A stretch of DNA of 34,709 bases from a virus, in IMG/VR virus record IMGVR_UViG_3300024264_000097, positions 1 to 34,709 of that record. One strand, given 5' to 3'. The translations under genes were made by a program, and so were the position numbers. Position 1 is the first letter of the stretch. Each line of letters opens with the position of its first letter. Shown piece by piece: positions 27,301 to 33,270 of the stretch. The notes below the pieces were generated by a model. It did not search any database. It was not told the DNA's origin and was given only the letters and a program-made list of their open reading frames with translations.

Positions 27301-29151
27301 TCTTTTTAACAAATCAAAGTTAAACACAACATCGCCAACATTTTCAATACTTCTATATGTTAACGGAAATCCAAGTTGTGCATCATCTGTGCCGGTGCCT
27401 ATAGCATATGAAAAAATCATATTACCTGTAAATGTACTATCAGTATAGTCAGCATAACTTATACCAGTATTATCAAAAAGTTCAAATAACGGTTGCTGGT
27501 TAGCTAATGTTTTTTCTTGTGTTAGATTCCAGTTTGTTCCGTTGTAATAAAACATACGGCCTTGATACTCTTGACCATTTAGTGCTAATACTGTTTCATT
27601 TTCTAAAGGATTAGAGTCTTCTTCCTCTATTAAACTTATTTGTTTACGACCTTTATGAATAAGAAACTTTACTTTAAATATTTTTCCTGCTTCGCGAATG
27701 TCTTCTTCGGCAGTGAATAACACTCTCATGCCGTCAACTAAATCAATACCGTCAATGTTATAACCTATCGATCCTTCAATTGTTGAAAAAATGTCTTTAG
27801 TAAATGTATCAATTAAGTCAACATTTGTTTTATTGACTATACCAAAGTTCATTAACTTTAAATCTGCATTAAATTCAATTATTGGTCTTGTAGCACGTTG
27901 TGCTTGATCAACGCTAATACTTTGTCCATTTGCTAATGCACTTGTTTCAATTACATCTTTATGGAACCAGCGATTATAGCGACTCCACATATTTCTATCT
28001 AAACTACCTCTATTAATAATAATATAATCTTTAGATGCAGGATAACCATTTGCATTAGCAAAAGGTAGTCTATCAAATGCGTTTACATCAAAAGGCACAT
28101 CTTTATTTTCTGAATATTCTCCAGGAATTTCTAAGTCTGTTTCCTTAATTAATCGAATAGAACTGCCTACACCTTCTACATAAAAGTCACCTTGACTATA
28201 AATTTCAGGAGTTACAAATCCTGCAAATGATATTTTCATACCATTAGATAAACTTAATCCATCTTTTGTAGTGTAACTAGTTTTTCCAATTATCTCTCGA
28301 CTAACATCAATTTCAGTATTTTCTTCAATATCTCGGACTTGTATTAATCCAGTATTGTTAATATCATCATTTGCAACATAATATAATACTTCTGGAGTAT
28401 CATTTCTCACAGTGATTGTAATACTACCTTTTTCAACTTCTTGGTCGCTAACACCATCATTATAATTAAAGCTAGATTCTAATGTGCGCTTTGTTTTAAA
28501 TGTTAACGGTGCTCCAGGAGTATCTATATCAAATGTGTATGTTTGTCCTCTATATAAAATTAATGTTGGATTATTTACTAAATCGTCTGTGCTAAAACTA
28601 TAAGTGTTATTATCAACATTATTAATTAAACTTACAGCAATAGTACTTTCAACACCTCGACTCTGTCCTGCAATCCTTACTGTTTGAGGACCATAAGGAA
28701 GCCAATAATATTCACGGAAGTTTGTAAATTTATCCCAATCAATATTTGGATTCCAAGCATAATATTCCTGCGAATTTAATACTTCTTGATTATTAACGTT
28801 TCCGCCGAAACTGTTAATTTGATTTAAGTAATCATTGTAGTCTTTATAAAAAGTAGTATTGTCTAAAGTATCTTTGATTAACGTAACTGGTTCAAACTGA
28901 TAATTTTCTCGCTGTACTGAAACATCGCCTACATAGTTGTCATCAGCGTTGTATGCTTTTGATACTTTTTTACCATAATATCCATTAAGTTTTTCAGCTA
29001 CACCTGGTTGGGTGAGTTGATCTAATGTAGATTGTAAAAACTTTTTGTTAGCGTCAGTTCTAAAAAACTTAGGAAGAAATTTTTCACTTTTTCTATTAGT
29101 ATTACCGTCAGCTGGTAATGGATATTCACTTTGGTCGTTTTCGTAAGCCAT
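12322..29151 (-). CDS. Giant mosaic baseplate/tail-associated structural protein (5609 aa)
   Basis: One uninterrupted 16.8 kb frame, about five times the length of T4 gp7 (1032 aa), whose genomic slot it occupies just after gp6. The ATG shares a base with the gp6 stop (TAATG). The N-terminus (DGNTNRKSEKFLPKFFRTDANKK cut short here; then YYAWNPNIDWDKF and FREYYWLPYG near 125-150) looks like the conserved start of large structural proteins in marine T4-like phages. Modules visible by eye: four CBM5/12-like units (about 1427-1469, 1687-1727, 2178-2229, 3052-3092); FG-GAP-like propeller blades (2088-2178 and 3123-3364); a WWDLSTVKF...YHQGD segment (3451-3494); glycine-rich GxGY repeats (3758-3817, 4103-4164); an inserted domain with an EF-hand-type loop at 4607-4618 (4455-4757); and a conserved C-terminal segment with FVEGERIEYF near 5420. 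Many segments are fibronectin- or fibre-like beta units. Likely role: a large wedge-peripheral or fibre-bearing component; this is inference. No frameshift or stop is seen. Confidence 0.85.
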   Translation of the reverse strand: MAYENDQSEYPLPADGNTNRKSEKFLPKFFRTDANKKFLQSTLDQLTQPGVAEKLNGYYGKKVSKAYNADDNYVGDVSVQRENYQFEPVTLIKDTLDNTTFYKDYNDYLNQINSFGGNVNNQEVLNSQEYYAWNPNIDWDKFTNFREYYWLPYGPQTVRIAGQSRGVESTIAVSLINNVDNNTYSFSTDDLVNNPTLILYRGQTYTFDIDTPGAPLTFKTKRTLESSFNYNDGVSDQEVEKGSITITVRNDTPEVLYYVANDDINNTGLIQVRDIEENTEIDVSREIIGKTSYTTKDGLSLSNGMKISFAGFVTPEIYSQGDFYVEGVGSSIRLIKETDLEIPGEYSENKDVPFDVNAFDRLPFANANGYPASKDYIIINRGSLDRNMWSRYNRWFHKDVIETSALANGQSISVDQAQRATRPIIEFNADLKLMNFGIVNKTNVDLIDTFTKDIFSTIEGSIGYNIDGIDLVDGMRVLFTAEEDIREAGKIFKVKFLIHKGRKQISLIEEEDSNPLENETVLALNGQEYQGRMFYYNGTNWNLTQEKTLANQQPLFELFDNTGISYADYTDSTFTGNMIFSYAIGTGTDDAQLGFPLTYRSIENVGDVVFNFDLLKRTFTYTDTNLETVSLGTDNGFLHKHSSRENFVSVNGWTKASSESTQRVLRQYTATRNQKNFIVDVYNDSASLTDLNIRVTVNNDFKFEGVDFSIVNIDNNAVVQFNSVLTTNDIVVLRTRSAATKNENGVYEIAGNLERNPLNNDITTFTLGEVNEHVSSIVQEADSFFGNFPGVGNLRDIANPSQYGRRFLQHTGPINLALYHLTDKSANIIKSVDFARREYAKFKRLFLQTSTQLGFDGTPKAHVDLIFKELNKNKTSSLPFYFSDMVPTGGARVFTYTGIPNNKFYALSEAYDITKSDIKAVTVYVNDDQLIYDDQYSFNADGFCQIEVPLTEDDQITIYEYETTDGSFVPPTPTKLGMYPKFIPQKFIDKSYIEPTEVIQGHDGSITRAYGDYRDDLLLEFEKRIYNNLKVSYDENVIDINDFVPGANRNTSISKDQIDTVMLKDFASWLSVVGDVDYTDFSFYERENKFTYNYSSMVSPTGQQLPGYWRAIYKQAFDTDRPHTHPWEMLGFSIKPTWWETQYGPAPYTSNNLLMWQDLEKGIVAQPNVVKQIIDKYKRPNLTTYIPVDEQGNLLSPLDSGYAQNYVNRLTRSTFVFGDEAPVETAWRRSSEYAFSLFKAWILLQPAKIIGLGFDRLRVQRNSADQIVYSETGKRIRLQDLVFPNNSTLETRTRTYTSGFVNFIANYLASNILVNYEEYQNNVKSITNQMAFKIGGFTDKSKFNLILDSRTPLSQGNVFVPDENYEVILQTSSPVELVTYSGVVIEKASSGYILRGYDSTRPSFTYYNFQPNEKDPTVNVGGVSDSYVEWDSNQRYIEGSVVRNNGQFYKTTTGHTSTQIFDTGKFVKLASLPQVGGRSAIFRTQFDKVFPQELPYGTLLKTTQEVVDFLIGYGEHLKDLGFVFDSFNNELETVENWKLSSKEFMFWTLQNWDSGALITVSPSAGKIQFKRDSLVVDNVFDTFYDYGLVKADGTKLKQEFCNIFRQDDNTFVLSLKNTADGIYSLKLPLVQKEHVVLLDNVTEFKDVIYDPEAGYRQERIRVLGYRTADWTGGLNIPGFVYDQAVTTEWTPYKDYAIGDVVKFKEFYYTATTKIGGTKDFIATNWYRLAEKPTPRLLTNLEYKTNQFADFYDLDTDNFDVGQQEVAQHLIGYQKRDYLANIINDDVSQYKFYQGMIQDKGTRNALTKLFDALGAADKESLEFYEEWAIRAGQYGAADGFDEIEFILDEENMNLSPQPVLLTDTITGDETDLIYRQRTSDVYVKPNEYTHTPFPTTYLSETPIKTAGYVRETDVRYVVRNKEDILNLDIETVTEGDYIWVTFEGQEWNVYKHVDTVFTATGAVPLESNQAEIILDRISNFDVGSYIGLKNVVDIDGFYEVVNVNLNRVTINLGESVLTEEETNLAGIVSTLISNRVGKLEDANKYAETDISNDELIWVDSVDDKNTWNVLKASNAYNFDEDIINPNNTADAFGDSIATDADNTFVAVGSPTDGQGKVHVYKREQDGSTVFGTLQPHQTLEPITNFDNGSSRYGDSVAMSPDGKHIVVGAPEATYVKSAFKDNFNFTSDYKLGSIVQYNGGLYKSRRRVFGRTDNVVFGTFDSVSRWRSELYKTYNNYLDFPIITTGDYPLKDVTTDHMLVRASADAFEGSNVGDRVYFNWNDLSNAYINEPGIDIVGLGMQIEEDGIIKPVTLTTRTDHGLQDGDAIILTDFTNDNLTFRSDTFDNSDINVPFDTIRQEGVKGLEGTTYYVKKLLDQQVELYRDPGLTVKLNGTIGFSGEPIGADPSNFNLGDGTIQGVIRRVNSPFNNAQSEITKSFLTETVHTIRRKVEDVFYIIDPVNTPNIPVTLTTTDVIPTANISVGDLIGQDNNTVIGTVNKINNNVIEVINVSGIFKTDGNLINKTSQTALEWTDLGANTVPTDISTLIETGARITTPTGNATVIYTRKELGRLVIYANDKNGVFEENGELYINDQFLIGTYNRPLHDEIDRSNVLGGFWEIATDNSYIPGNTTSDNAYGLVISDVKNSYNPNTFTNPNATWTESTARLPYNSSTQNALDNPIQVLGAIDQPFQKEVDLIRVLSHKSQGIAGDATEVDVLDPRWVVRMPKNVSDKVASNPTTKVGVFLNDIRDASGNLPDISDTGFGNDPYSIINTVETPYDLWDGYIDFTHNSLIDFQVGDTVREGKTGATATVMYYQRDLNKCRIYVKDVAGIFTFGERYSGTVTEAMFLYKEVGIQQTLIGSTESRQLADEDIGKLAVFQHAENFVIPPKLTYAISSQTDEIADYETKFISGIEYQTWIEEFKPGLPRNPLVPSTENNDWQEVNNIPINVGRDASSFINEGAFFVYSYNTETDNYDLVNGYILPNRENNRKLAADVKLINNDNFYRLVLNSEENHINDTDAIGGSGRVYFVIHGSNEFGEYNWQLGKNQNFKGVYSNNDSYYEGQIVIYNDVFYKALTNLGDEEFDNTKWRLLSDHIDFVGYLPNTSGYVFPGEDSSIVNLNTSTFGKTFDISKRGNTLATIAEYSTGNKLIIYALKDNHFEYLTEFAAPQDSLGFGTKVSVSNNGNLVAVSAPSTTGENLLQGKVYVYKNTSGTFNLHQVLESPNKELAEEFGARLDFDGDQLIVTGSTSDIILETTFDRYLNRDTNSEATFNSKYVNDPQRELSVGQTTFDNGFTTHVSSVQDSGIVYLYENINDTLVFGQRLKYNNFNVKDFGKNAIVQDNTILVGLPALDGGKVAVYIKDSEARVWAVHRSPVTPVDITKMRGSFIYDTSKNKMLSRLDIIDPVLGKIAGIAEQELSYKTYFDPANYNVGNSSSKEALTSWNSKNVGKLWWDLSTVKFVDYHQGDITYSNNIWGNLAQGASVDIYEWVESRVIPSQWDLRANTNQGVADGYSGQTKYSDTRYVEKDVYDNISQSFSKRYYFWVKDTRVVPNIEGRNRTAFDISNIIQDPAGQQIKFVTILGNDRFVVHNSNKLTNDKDVAINFRYWTIGNQDNNIHTEYQIITDGLETSRPKDVIEEKWFDSLIGADKYGREVPDSSLSVKQKYGNQNRPRQSWFINRQEALKQFIERVNRVLINELAVDNLNLTKLTDSEPLPSTLSGLYDSAIDIDEELRLVGTVRATQAILEPVLVDGTVTGVNLINPGRGYKIPPKIISTGTGSGLELRANINTLGIITSVDVINGGTYYKDDLTLSVRPLSTLVRADSTIGGAWSIYAWDDNTRTWSISSQQSYNVQDYWNYVDWYADGFSSLTAIDFLIDDFYQLNIIDDNIGDISKVSDVGSGGWILLEKIVNIDTPDYTTGYKTIGRQNGTIEIVNKLYDTDNDCSIELRKILETIRDELFIDELANEYNQLLFASLRYVLSEQNYADWVFKTSFIKAKHNVGELKEKTTFQNDNLPSFEAYVEEVKPYKTKIREYLSAYDKLDNTQSVVTDFDLSPFYDPQRGEIISPKVTINDGVLSDINFDVNEFPQKNWIDNFTYSVTEILIESGGSGYTEVPSVIISGGGGTGATATAFIGSGQVKSILVNNQGSGYTSIPTVNIEGTQSEDGTQPRVSIVLGNKKIRTINVKQKFDRITPNFETLNLKETETFISTGTELKIQLKWPLDLTKANVSVVIDGVEALDSEYSYNNESIKASGETHTSEYGYITLERSRVAGTTIAVTYNKSYELLSAADRINLLYNPETGQYGKDLGQLMDGVDYGGVEVRSFEFGQDLGYDSRPWYTTEWDNYDENFDDESFTTTGIQTSFTLSKPLEVDTTYNVYLNATRVDDINYDGSTKTYLADDGSTVLALGNPNAIMKSLSTESDEYEVTTDASGLPVYKINIENVDEWEDYFQSGGTPEVAGLPADAEYNNGAISNVTGDGSDFFKREVTTNGVRIMGAGTVGGQTAVPDAWLEKVARMFELFLDPNGAGINEAFQRNLIKTLSGDAGTWHEGLPTLQRVARGSGAEYTPNFLTDAGVISWNLTPLFDSHVANDMVWYLNSTGDGYGDGEIDAQEVIEHVFHTLHMHGLTDDIKLYSYISADWATGPLYAAMEEAFDAGKWEPIGYQTPLNAWKTDADAFEVAAKEYMYLLNFAMFDYTGLWDGNSLDPEWADDVRTPAQIQATLPISYAFFNTYIAPVISKPSLATINSIFGDGNTPAQDDPSLAGASGYVVDIVVDGTPAVAGTSINPTVTIRKSTSDGSFLPSGSGFDTLLEGGNLQYGTATGLDAGSINLDGDGFVTPTTSKGPEELVPGQLHDTLDLKVYDRVADGGSLISTRNYTSTDSQTEFDLSILPHNIYSLFVKINGTLLTETQYEIDYFNKSITLNTPLSAGDIVNISSMAGNGERILDIDNFTGDGTTRIFVTKSVYREGLQSYITVNGLKSQVAIFETDSTYGDLQGLVGLEFVTSPEENAFIYYALYDTNESTVQRYSEATVNRYIGDGSTVGFNLSPEPSTRLPLSHNVIVKVDDTILYPGYTQQWYISSTREYPLDRAQYPGSTLAPDQVDVYINGRKLKFLIDYNWDFGNSQVVLFDNVGETGDDLEIVIPSTAEYSFAKNTRLVITQVTGTFTEGEQVTIGYPDSTQFTATVKSYSSNVLTIIGTLPGLEQLADADDTIPVEGQTSNAISTRIQDVDLIEAGDSIVLESIPAQDATIDVFTFSRHEIQDIQMETKTTVSRSVLTVGDNDYYEAHRRGKGLIKLRSPALDTAYVWVVLNGILLTPNRDYKLVKLDSYIQITRPLVANDIVQVIHFAAPKSNEKFGFRMFKDMLNRTHYKRLNKDNVYTLLQDLNVTDKEIVLADASDITIPDVAKNNPGVLFVEGERIEYFQVDGNVLSQLRRSTLGTGARTIYEAGTECMDQSDKETIPYKDQMVSTIALDDESTQILLDWMPTNGVNELEIFVGGRRLRKNAITAYQFQETDADGNLVTGLIDQNSPGGDIVLDAEFTLTIDNNVATVSLVDTPEANSRILIVRKLGKTWQSPGEQLRYSQNPIAQFIRGATTGLPE
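14880..15790 (-). other. Inserted ~300-residue domain with EF-hand-type loop and His cluster in the giant protein
   Basis: Residues ~4455-4757 of the giant protein differ from the surrounding beta-repeat sequence: they are helix-rich, Trp-rich and His-rich. Residues 4607-4618 (DGYGDGEIDAQE) fit a calcium EF-hand loop at positions 1, 5, 6, 8, 9 and 12. The loop runs straight into a helix EVIEHVFHTLHMH with His at 4622, 4625, 4628 and 4630. It is not an HExxH zincin motif. A metal-binding role is plausible; a hydrolytic or autoprocessing role is speculation. Confidence 0.55.
19060..19785 (-). other. FG-GAP-like beta-propeller block in the giant protein
   Basis: Residues ~3123-3364 contain successive blades of the form FGxxVSVSNNGNLVAVSAP...GKVYVYK, then EFGARLDFDGDQLIVTG and FGKNAIVQDNTILVGLPA...GKVAVYI. 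This is the FG-GAP (integrin-alpha-like) repeat pattern. A further pair of blades is at residues ~2088-2178 (nt 22620-22890), with FGDSIATDADNTFVAVGSP and YGDSVAMSPDGKHIVVGAP. Such blades form propellers used for protein or ligand binding. Confidence 0.7.
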
Positions 29152-32100
29152 TAGTAACCATAGCCTCCACTTGATGAACTAGATGATCCAGAAGAACTAC
29201 TCGAACTTCCTGAATTTGAATTAGACGAACTACTTGAGCTGCCTGAATATGTCGATGTTGGTATTGATGTTGACACTGTTACTCCTGGAGAGCTTACAAT
29301 ATTTGATTGTACTGTTGTTGTTTCGTCTGCATATATTGCACCAGTAGCTTTTAATTTTGATGCAGTAAGAGATGTTACGACTTCAATATTTTCTACAGTT
29401 GCAGAACTTACAAATATTTCGTCTGCTTCTGATTTGACTTCAAACAAACTACCAAAAGTTAAACCTTCTTGTAAAGGAACAATTACAAAAGCAGATAAAT
29501 TAGGTGCTACTTTACTCATTACATATGTACTAAGCTCAGTAAAGTAAAAAGTATCACCAAACTCCCAATTCTCAATTGCAAAAAATTCATTAATAGCGCC
29601 TATTACAGATGCTTTGAGTTCGTTATCGTTTACAACACGACTAGGGTTTTTAACTATTTTAAATGTTGCTTTCAAATCTTCTGACGAGTCCTTTCCAAAT
29701 AATACTTTGTACTTAACCGGATGATAAATTACCTCGTCACTGATTGACTTAATTGAATTAATATTTTCACCAAAGTTTACAAAAAGTGCATCACTGCTTG
29801 GTGCCAACGGTTTTATAGTTGAACTACTTTGTAAGTATTGCCTAAATGCAGTGTCATACTGTTTTGTCAGCATATACACATCGATTATATTTGAACTACT
29901 AGGATCTATTCTATTACTTTCATCCGCAGCATGTTCGTATTGGAAAATAATATCATCTCTACCTTCGTATGCACGATAATTTACAGTTAATTCTAATGCT
30001 TCAGTAGTTGTATTGTATACTTTAAATATGTCTTTATTAATTATATAAAACACACTGTTGTCAGGATAAGTTGTTACACCATTATCTATGATTTCTTGCT
30101 CGTCTAAAACTGGTGTTATTAGATCACTTGCAGCGTCAACATATCTAAAATCGTCAATATTATCAGTTGTTGTATATTCCTTTAAAAATATAAATTTATT
30201 TTTATCATTAGTAGTAATAAACTTTGTAAAAATTTCTGGATCATCAACTACGCCGTCGTCGTCTGAATCAAGAAATCCAATTTCTACTTTTTTACTATCT
30301 ACGTAGCCTTCTGCATCTCTGTATTCTTTTATAATTTCCCAATTAAAAGGTACAGTAAACGGAGTAAGTGCATAGCCATTTGCAGTTGGTTGTGTATTAA
30401 TACTTAACAAACTGATTTTATCTTTTACAATTTGATTAGTTATTGGATCGTAAACTTTATCCGAACTATCGTAATAAAATCTTATTTCTTTATCACTTTC
30501 AAATACGTATCTTTGTCCTCTAGAAGTGATAGTGTAAGTTTCGCCGTCAGTTTCAAATAATAACAACCAGCTTGAATCAAGATTTTGATTTGTCAAATCT
30601 CCTGTTTTACCTGTACTAAAAGCAGACAGAGTATCGAGATTAGGTTCTAGTACTACACGCCAAGTTGTAGTATTAAAATCATATCTTAGACCAAAAGTTT
30701 TATATGTAAACACTTGGTCAATAATTTGTGTTTGAATTTGAGTTTCAATACCTGTTACAAATACCGGTTTAATTTCGGTAAGTAACGGAGCAGTATTTAA
30801 GTCGCCATTAATTGGACCAGGTATTACATCGTTAAGAACAATAGCACCTAAACCGTCGTTTGTATTATCAACACCTGGACCGTTAACACTTACAACTTTA
30901 GTCCATTTATAAGTTGTTGCATTAGGATGATTTGGAAGTCCTAGCATAAGTGTATGAGAGTTATCTGACATAAAATGATAACCTTCTGGAGCAGTAAATT
31001 TTAACATTGACCCTGGTTCTAAAAATTGTAGTGTTGATCCTGTAAACGATCCTGTCCTCAATTTAGAAGAATCTGCATCTGTCAAATATCCTGTTGAAAT
31101 ATTTTGTGCTTTAGTTACTTGATTCCAACGTGCGCCTAAATCGCCTACTAATATTTTAGAAAACTTCGCATAGTAAAAATTCTTAGTTTTATAATCACTT
31201 AGAATTCTTTCAATTTGATTTTTTATTACACCTTCGATGTCTGTTCTTGTATTAAATGTAAAATTTTCTTTACTAGTAAGATTTTGTGTATAAATTACAC
31301 CGTCTTTACCGTATAAGTTTGTTTTACTATATTTTCCAGTTGCATCAAGTAAGTCATAATATCTACTAATACCACTTGATGTTCTGTTCACACTTTTTAC
31401 TTTTATAATTTCTTGACTAATTGCCAACGGAGCAATATTATAATCTTCACCCGTAACCATTCTATTTTGTGTATAGTATGTTGCAGGAGCATTTGCTTTT
31501 ATTTCATCATTTGTTTCTGATGTAGTGCCGTTGTCAATTGTATATTTTAATTCTAAACCAATAGTAAGTTTTTCACTAGTACCTGATTTGCTTTGATACG
31601 GTATACTAATTGTAATATTAATTAATTCATCTGGTGTAATTACATAGCTTTTATTTTCACTAACTCTATAATAAACTTTAAAGTTACCTTTAGGTAGTTC
31701 ACCAAATGTACCGTCACTAAAAATTAAACTAATTCTATCTTCAACTCTAGTTAAGACACTGTAAATGTTTCTAACGTTTTTACTTAAACTGTTATAAACA
31801 ATGTTGTTGCCTTCAATTGCGTCGACTTTTGTCCACAACTCTGATTCATTGCCTATACTATCTAACTTGTATAGCCAAGTGTCAGTGTTGTTTACATCTA
31901 TTGCATCAAGCGCAACTACTTGGTTAGTAGACGGATTAGAAATATTAAAGTTTCCTTGATCTAACCTACCTTGTCTAAAGTGTGCAAAAAATCCTGTGTT
32001 TGAGCTTCCTGCACCTTGGCCGTCATCTCTATATAAAAAAGCAAAGTTATTACCTGGTAGCGGAGCTTCTTCTGTGATTTCTGTATTTTCTAATCCAGTT

Positions 32101-32747
32101 GACACTATTTCAAAATTTGTATTTCTTCCGTCAACACTTTTACTAAATGCAAATACAGGAATATCTGTATTTGTTCCGTTTACTCTATATTGTTCTGCAC
32201 TTACTCCATTTACTGTTGCTGTTTTTACAGGACGACCGTATACTGAGTTTGCAGGAAGTGACGAATTTAAAACTTTAATAAATTGTTCGTACCAATCTTG
32301 ATTTGAAATATCATTCCAAAGTACAGTTTGTCCTGATAAGTTAGTGCCATTAGAATCATATAATTCTTCAGTAGTGCTTACAGTTTCAAATTTTAGTAAT
32401 CCATTAGCTGCTTGATTACGTTTAGGATTATAGGAAAGCAATCTTGCTAAACGTAATACACTTTCGCGACGTTCTGCTAATTCTAAGAAATTTTCACGAG
32501 CATTTAAATCAATACGATAACTAATATTTTGACCTAGGAAAGCTATAAGGTCAATTAATGCTAGGTATTCGCTTGATTCGATATAGTCATTAAAATCTTC
32601 TGGATAATTTTGACGTATATAATTAATCATAGTTCTACGCAAATTATCAAAGTCATAACTTTGGAAGTCTGCGTTACGGAAAGATTGGTAAATTCGCTTC
32701 CAGTCTTCCGCTAATAATAATCTGTTTTGTCTGTCTGTGCTTGACAT
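29151..32747 (-). CDS. 6: Baseplate wedge protein gp6 (1198 aa), Ser-rich tail
   Basis: The N-terminal ~120 residues carry the hallmark of T4-type gp6 in marine phages: a W-x-R-I-Y-Q-S-F segment, INYIRQNYPEDFNDYI, then ALIDLIAFLGQNISYRIDLNARE and SVLRLARLLSYNPKRNQ. gp6 belongs to the baseplate J-like family and forms the ring that links the six wedges around the hub. At 1198 residues it is close to twice the T4 protein (660 aa); the extra length lies in the beta-rich middle and C-terminal parts. Residues 1168-1198 are a Ser/Gly/Asn low-complexity tail ending GGYGY. The ATG has AAGGAAA at 32754-32760 and a late-type promoter at 32771-32780. The stop overlaps the start of the giant gene, which points to coupled synthesis and probable partnership in the wedge. 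Confidence 0.92.
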   Translation of the reverse strand: MSSTDRQNRLLLAEDWKRIYQSFRNADFQSYDFDNLRRTMINYIRQNYPEDFNDYIESSEYLALIDLIAFLGQNISYRIDLNARENFLELAERRESVLRLARLLSYNPKRNQAANGLLKFETVSTTEELYDSNGTNLSGQTVLWNDISNQDWYEQFIKVLNSSLPANSVYGRPVKTATVNGVSAEQYRVNGTNTDIPVFAFSKSVDGRNTNFEIVSTGLENTEITEEAPLPGNNFAFLYRDDGQGAGSSNTGFFAHFRQGRLDQGNFNISNPSTNQVVALDAIDVNNTDTWLYKLDSIGNESELWTKVDAIEGNNIVYNSLSKNVRNIYSVLTRVEDRISLIFSDGTFGELPKGNFKVYYRVSENKSYVITPDELINITISIPYQSKSGTSEKLTIGLELKYTIDNGTTSETNDEIKANAPATYYTQNRMVTGEDYNIAPLAISQEIIKVKSVNRTSSGISRYYDLLDATGKYSKTNLYGKDGVIYTQNLTSKENFTFNTRTDIEGVIKNQIERILSDYKTKNFYYAKFSKILVGDLGARWNQVTKAQNISTGYLTDADSSKLRTGSFTGSTLQFLEPGSMLKFTAPEGYHFMSDNSHTLMLGLPNHPNATTYKWTKVVSVNGPGVDNTNDGLGAIVLNDVIPGPINGDLNTAPLLTEIKPVFVTGIETQIQTQIIDQVFTYKTFGLRYDFNTTTWRVVLEPNLDTLSAFSTGKTGDLTNQNLDSSWLLLFETDGETYTITSRGQRYVFESDKEIRFYYDSSDKVYDPITNQIVKDKISLLSINTQPTANGYALTPFTVPFNWEIIKEYRDAEGYVDSKKVEIGFLDSDDDGVVDDPEIFTKFITTNDKNKFIFLKEYTTTDNIDDFRYVDAASDLITPVLDEQEIIDNGVTTYPDNSVFYIINKDIFKVYNTTTEALELTVNYRAYEGRDDIIFQYEHAADESNRIDPSSSNIIDVYMLTKQYDTAFRQYLQSSSTIKPLAPSSDALFVNFGENINSIKSISDEVIYHPVKYKVLFGKDSSEDLKATFKIVKNPSRVVNDNELKASVIGAINEFFAIENWEFGDTFYFTELSTYVMSKVAPNLSAFVIVPLQEGLTFGSLFEVKSEADEIFVSSATVENIEVVTSLTASKLKATGAIYADETTTVQSNIVSSPGVTVSTSIPTSTYSGSSSSSSNSNSGSSSSSSGSSSSSSGGYGY
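29154..29246 (-). repeat. Low-complexity Ser-rich tail of gp6
   Basis: The last 31 codons of gp6 encode three runs of six serines separated by Gly and Asn, ending GGYGY. The codons used for Ser vary (TCA, TCT, AGT, TCG, TCC), so the tract is kept at protein level rather than being a pure DNA slippage repeat. Confidence 0.85.
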
Positions 32748-32770
32748 ACTTGCTTTCCTTTATTTGATAC

Positions 32771-32780
32771 AGTATTTATT
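32771..32780 (-). promoter_or_regulatory. T4-like late promoter before gene 6
   Basis: On the - strand the sequence reads AATAAATACT, in the 61-base gap between gp25 and gp6 and about 25 bases before the gp6 ATG at 32747. It matches the elements at 2554, 7242 and 12326 over AATAAATAC or ATAAATAC. It would drive gp6 and the giant gene. Confidence 0.65.
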
Positions 32781-32808
32781 AAGATTAGAAAAGTACGTAT
32801 TTAATTCT

Positions 32809-33255
32809 CTAAACAAGAATTGCATTATCTTCATCAAATTTTAAACGCATACTTTCTGATATATTGTATGGCAAATATGTTAATGTACACTCTATCATTA
32901 TACCACTTTCATAAGTATCTACTGTAACTTGATCTACTTGTACTCTTGGATCATAGTTAATAACTTCTGTGACATTATCAGCTATTGCATTTCTTAATGC
33001 TGCTGTCATTGGTTCAAATAGTACGTCCCATATAATCGTACCAAAAGCAGGATTTTCTAATTTTTCGCCTACTCGTATATGAAAGTGATTGATAATGTCT
33101 TGTTTTATTAGAGCAATGTCGTAAAGATTAAAACTACCGCTTTCGCTGTTTACAGTAGAAACGCCTTTATATGCTCTACTCTCTATCGGAGCCGAAGGAC
33201 GTTTATTAGTTTTTACTTGTATTTCTTTATATAATTTTTTCTCTTGTGTGCTCAT
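32809..33255 (-). CDS. 25: Baseplate wedge subunit gp25
   Basis: At 148 residues it is close to T4 gp25 (132 aa) and fits the GPW/gp25 family, which is conserved through contractile tails and type VI secretion (TssE). The segment RVGEKLENPAFGTIIWD (61-77) is the family signature for a lysozyme-like fold without clear lysozyme activity. Y-D-P-R at 101-104 corresponds to the conserved EPR motif core that bridges gp6 and the sheath initiator. gp25 nucleates sheath polymerisation in T4. The N-terminal ~40 residues are a basic, flexible arm. The ATG lies 15 bases after the stop of the hub/hydrolase gene with only a weak AGGG at 33265-33268, so coupling to the upstream gene is likely. The next gene, gp6, is its direct structural partner. 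Confidence 0.95.
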   Translation of the reverse strand: MSTQEKKLYKEIQVKTNKRPSAPIESRAYKGVSTVNSESGSFNLYDIALIKQDIINHFHIRVGEKLENPAFGTIIWDVLFEPMTAALRNAIADNVTEVINYDPRVQVDQVTVDTYESGIMIECTLTYLPYNISESMRLKFDEDNAILV

Positions 33256-33270
33256 AACGTATTTACCCTA

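Noticed and set aside
33259-33266. GTAAATAC on the - strand as a late promoter for gp25
   Set aside because: It ends only about four bases before the gp25 ATG, leaving no room for a leader with a ribosome site; gp25 is more likely read from the upstream hub transcript.
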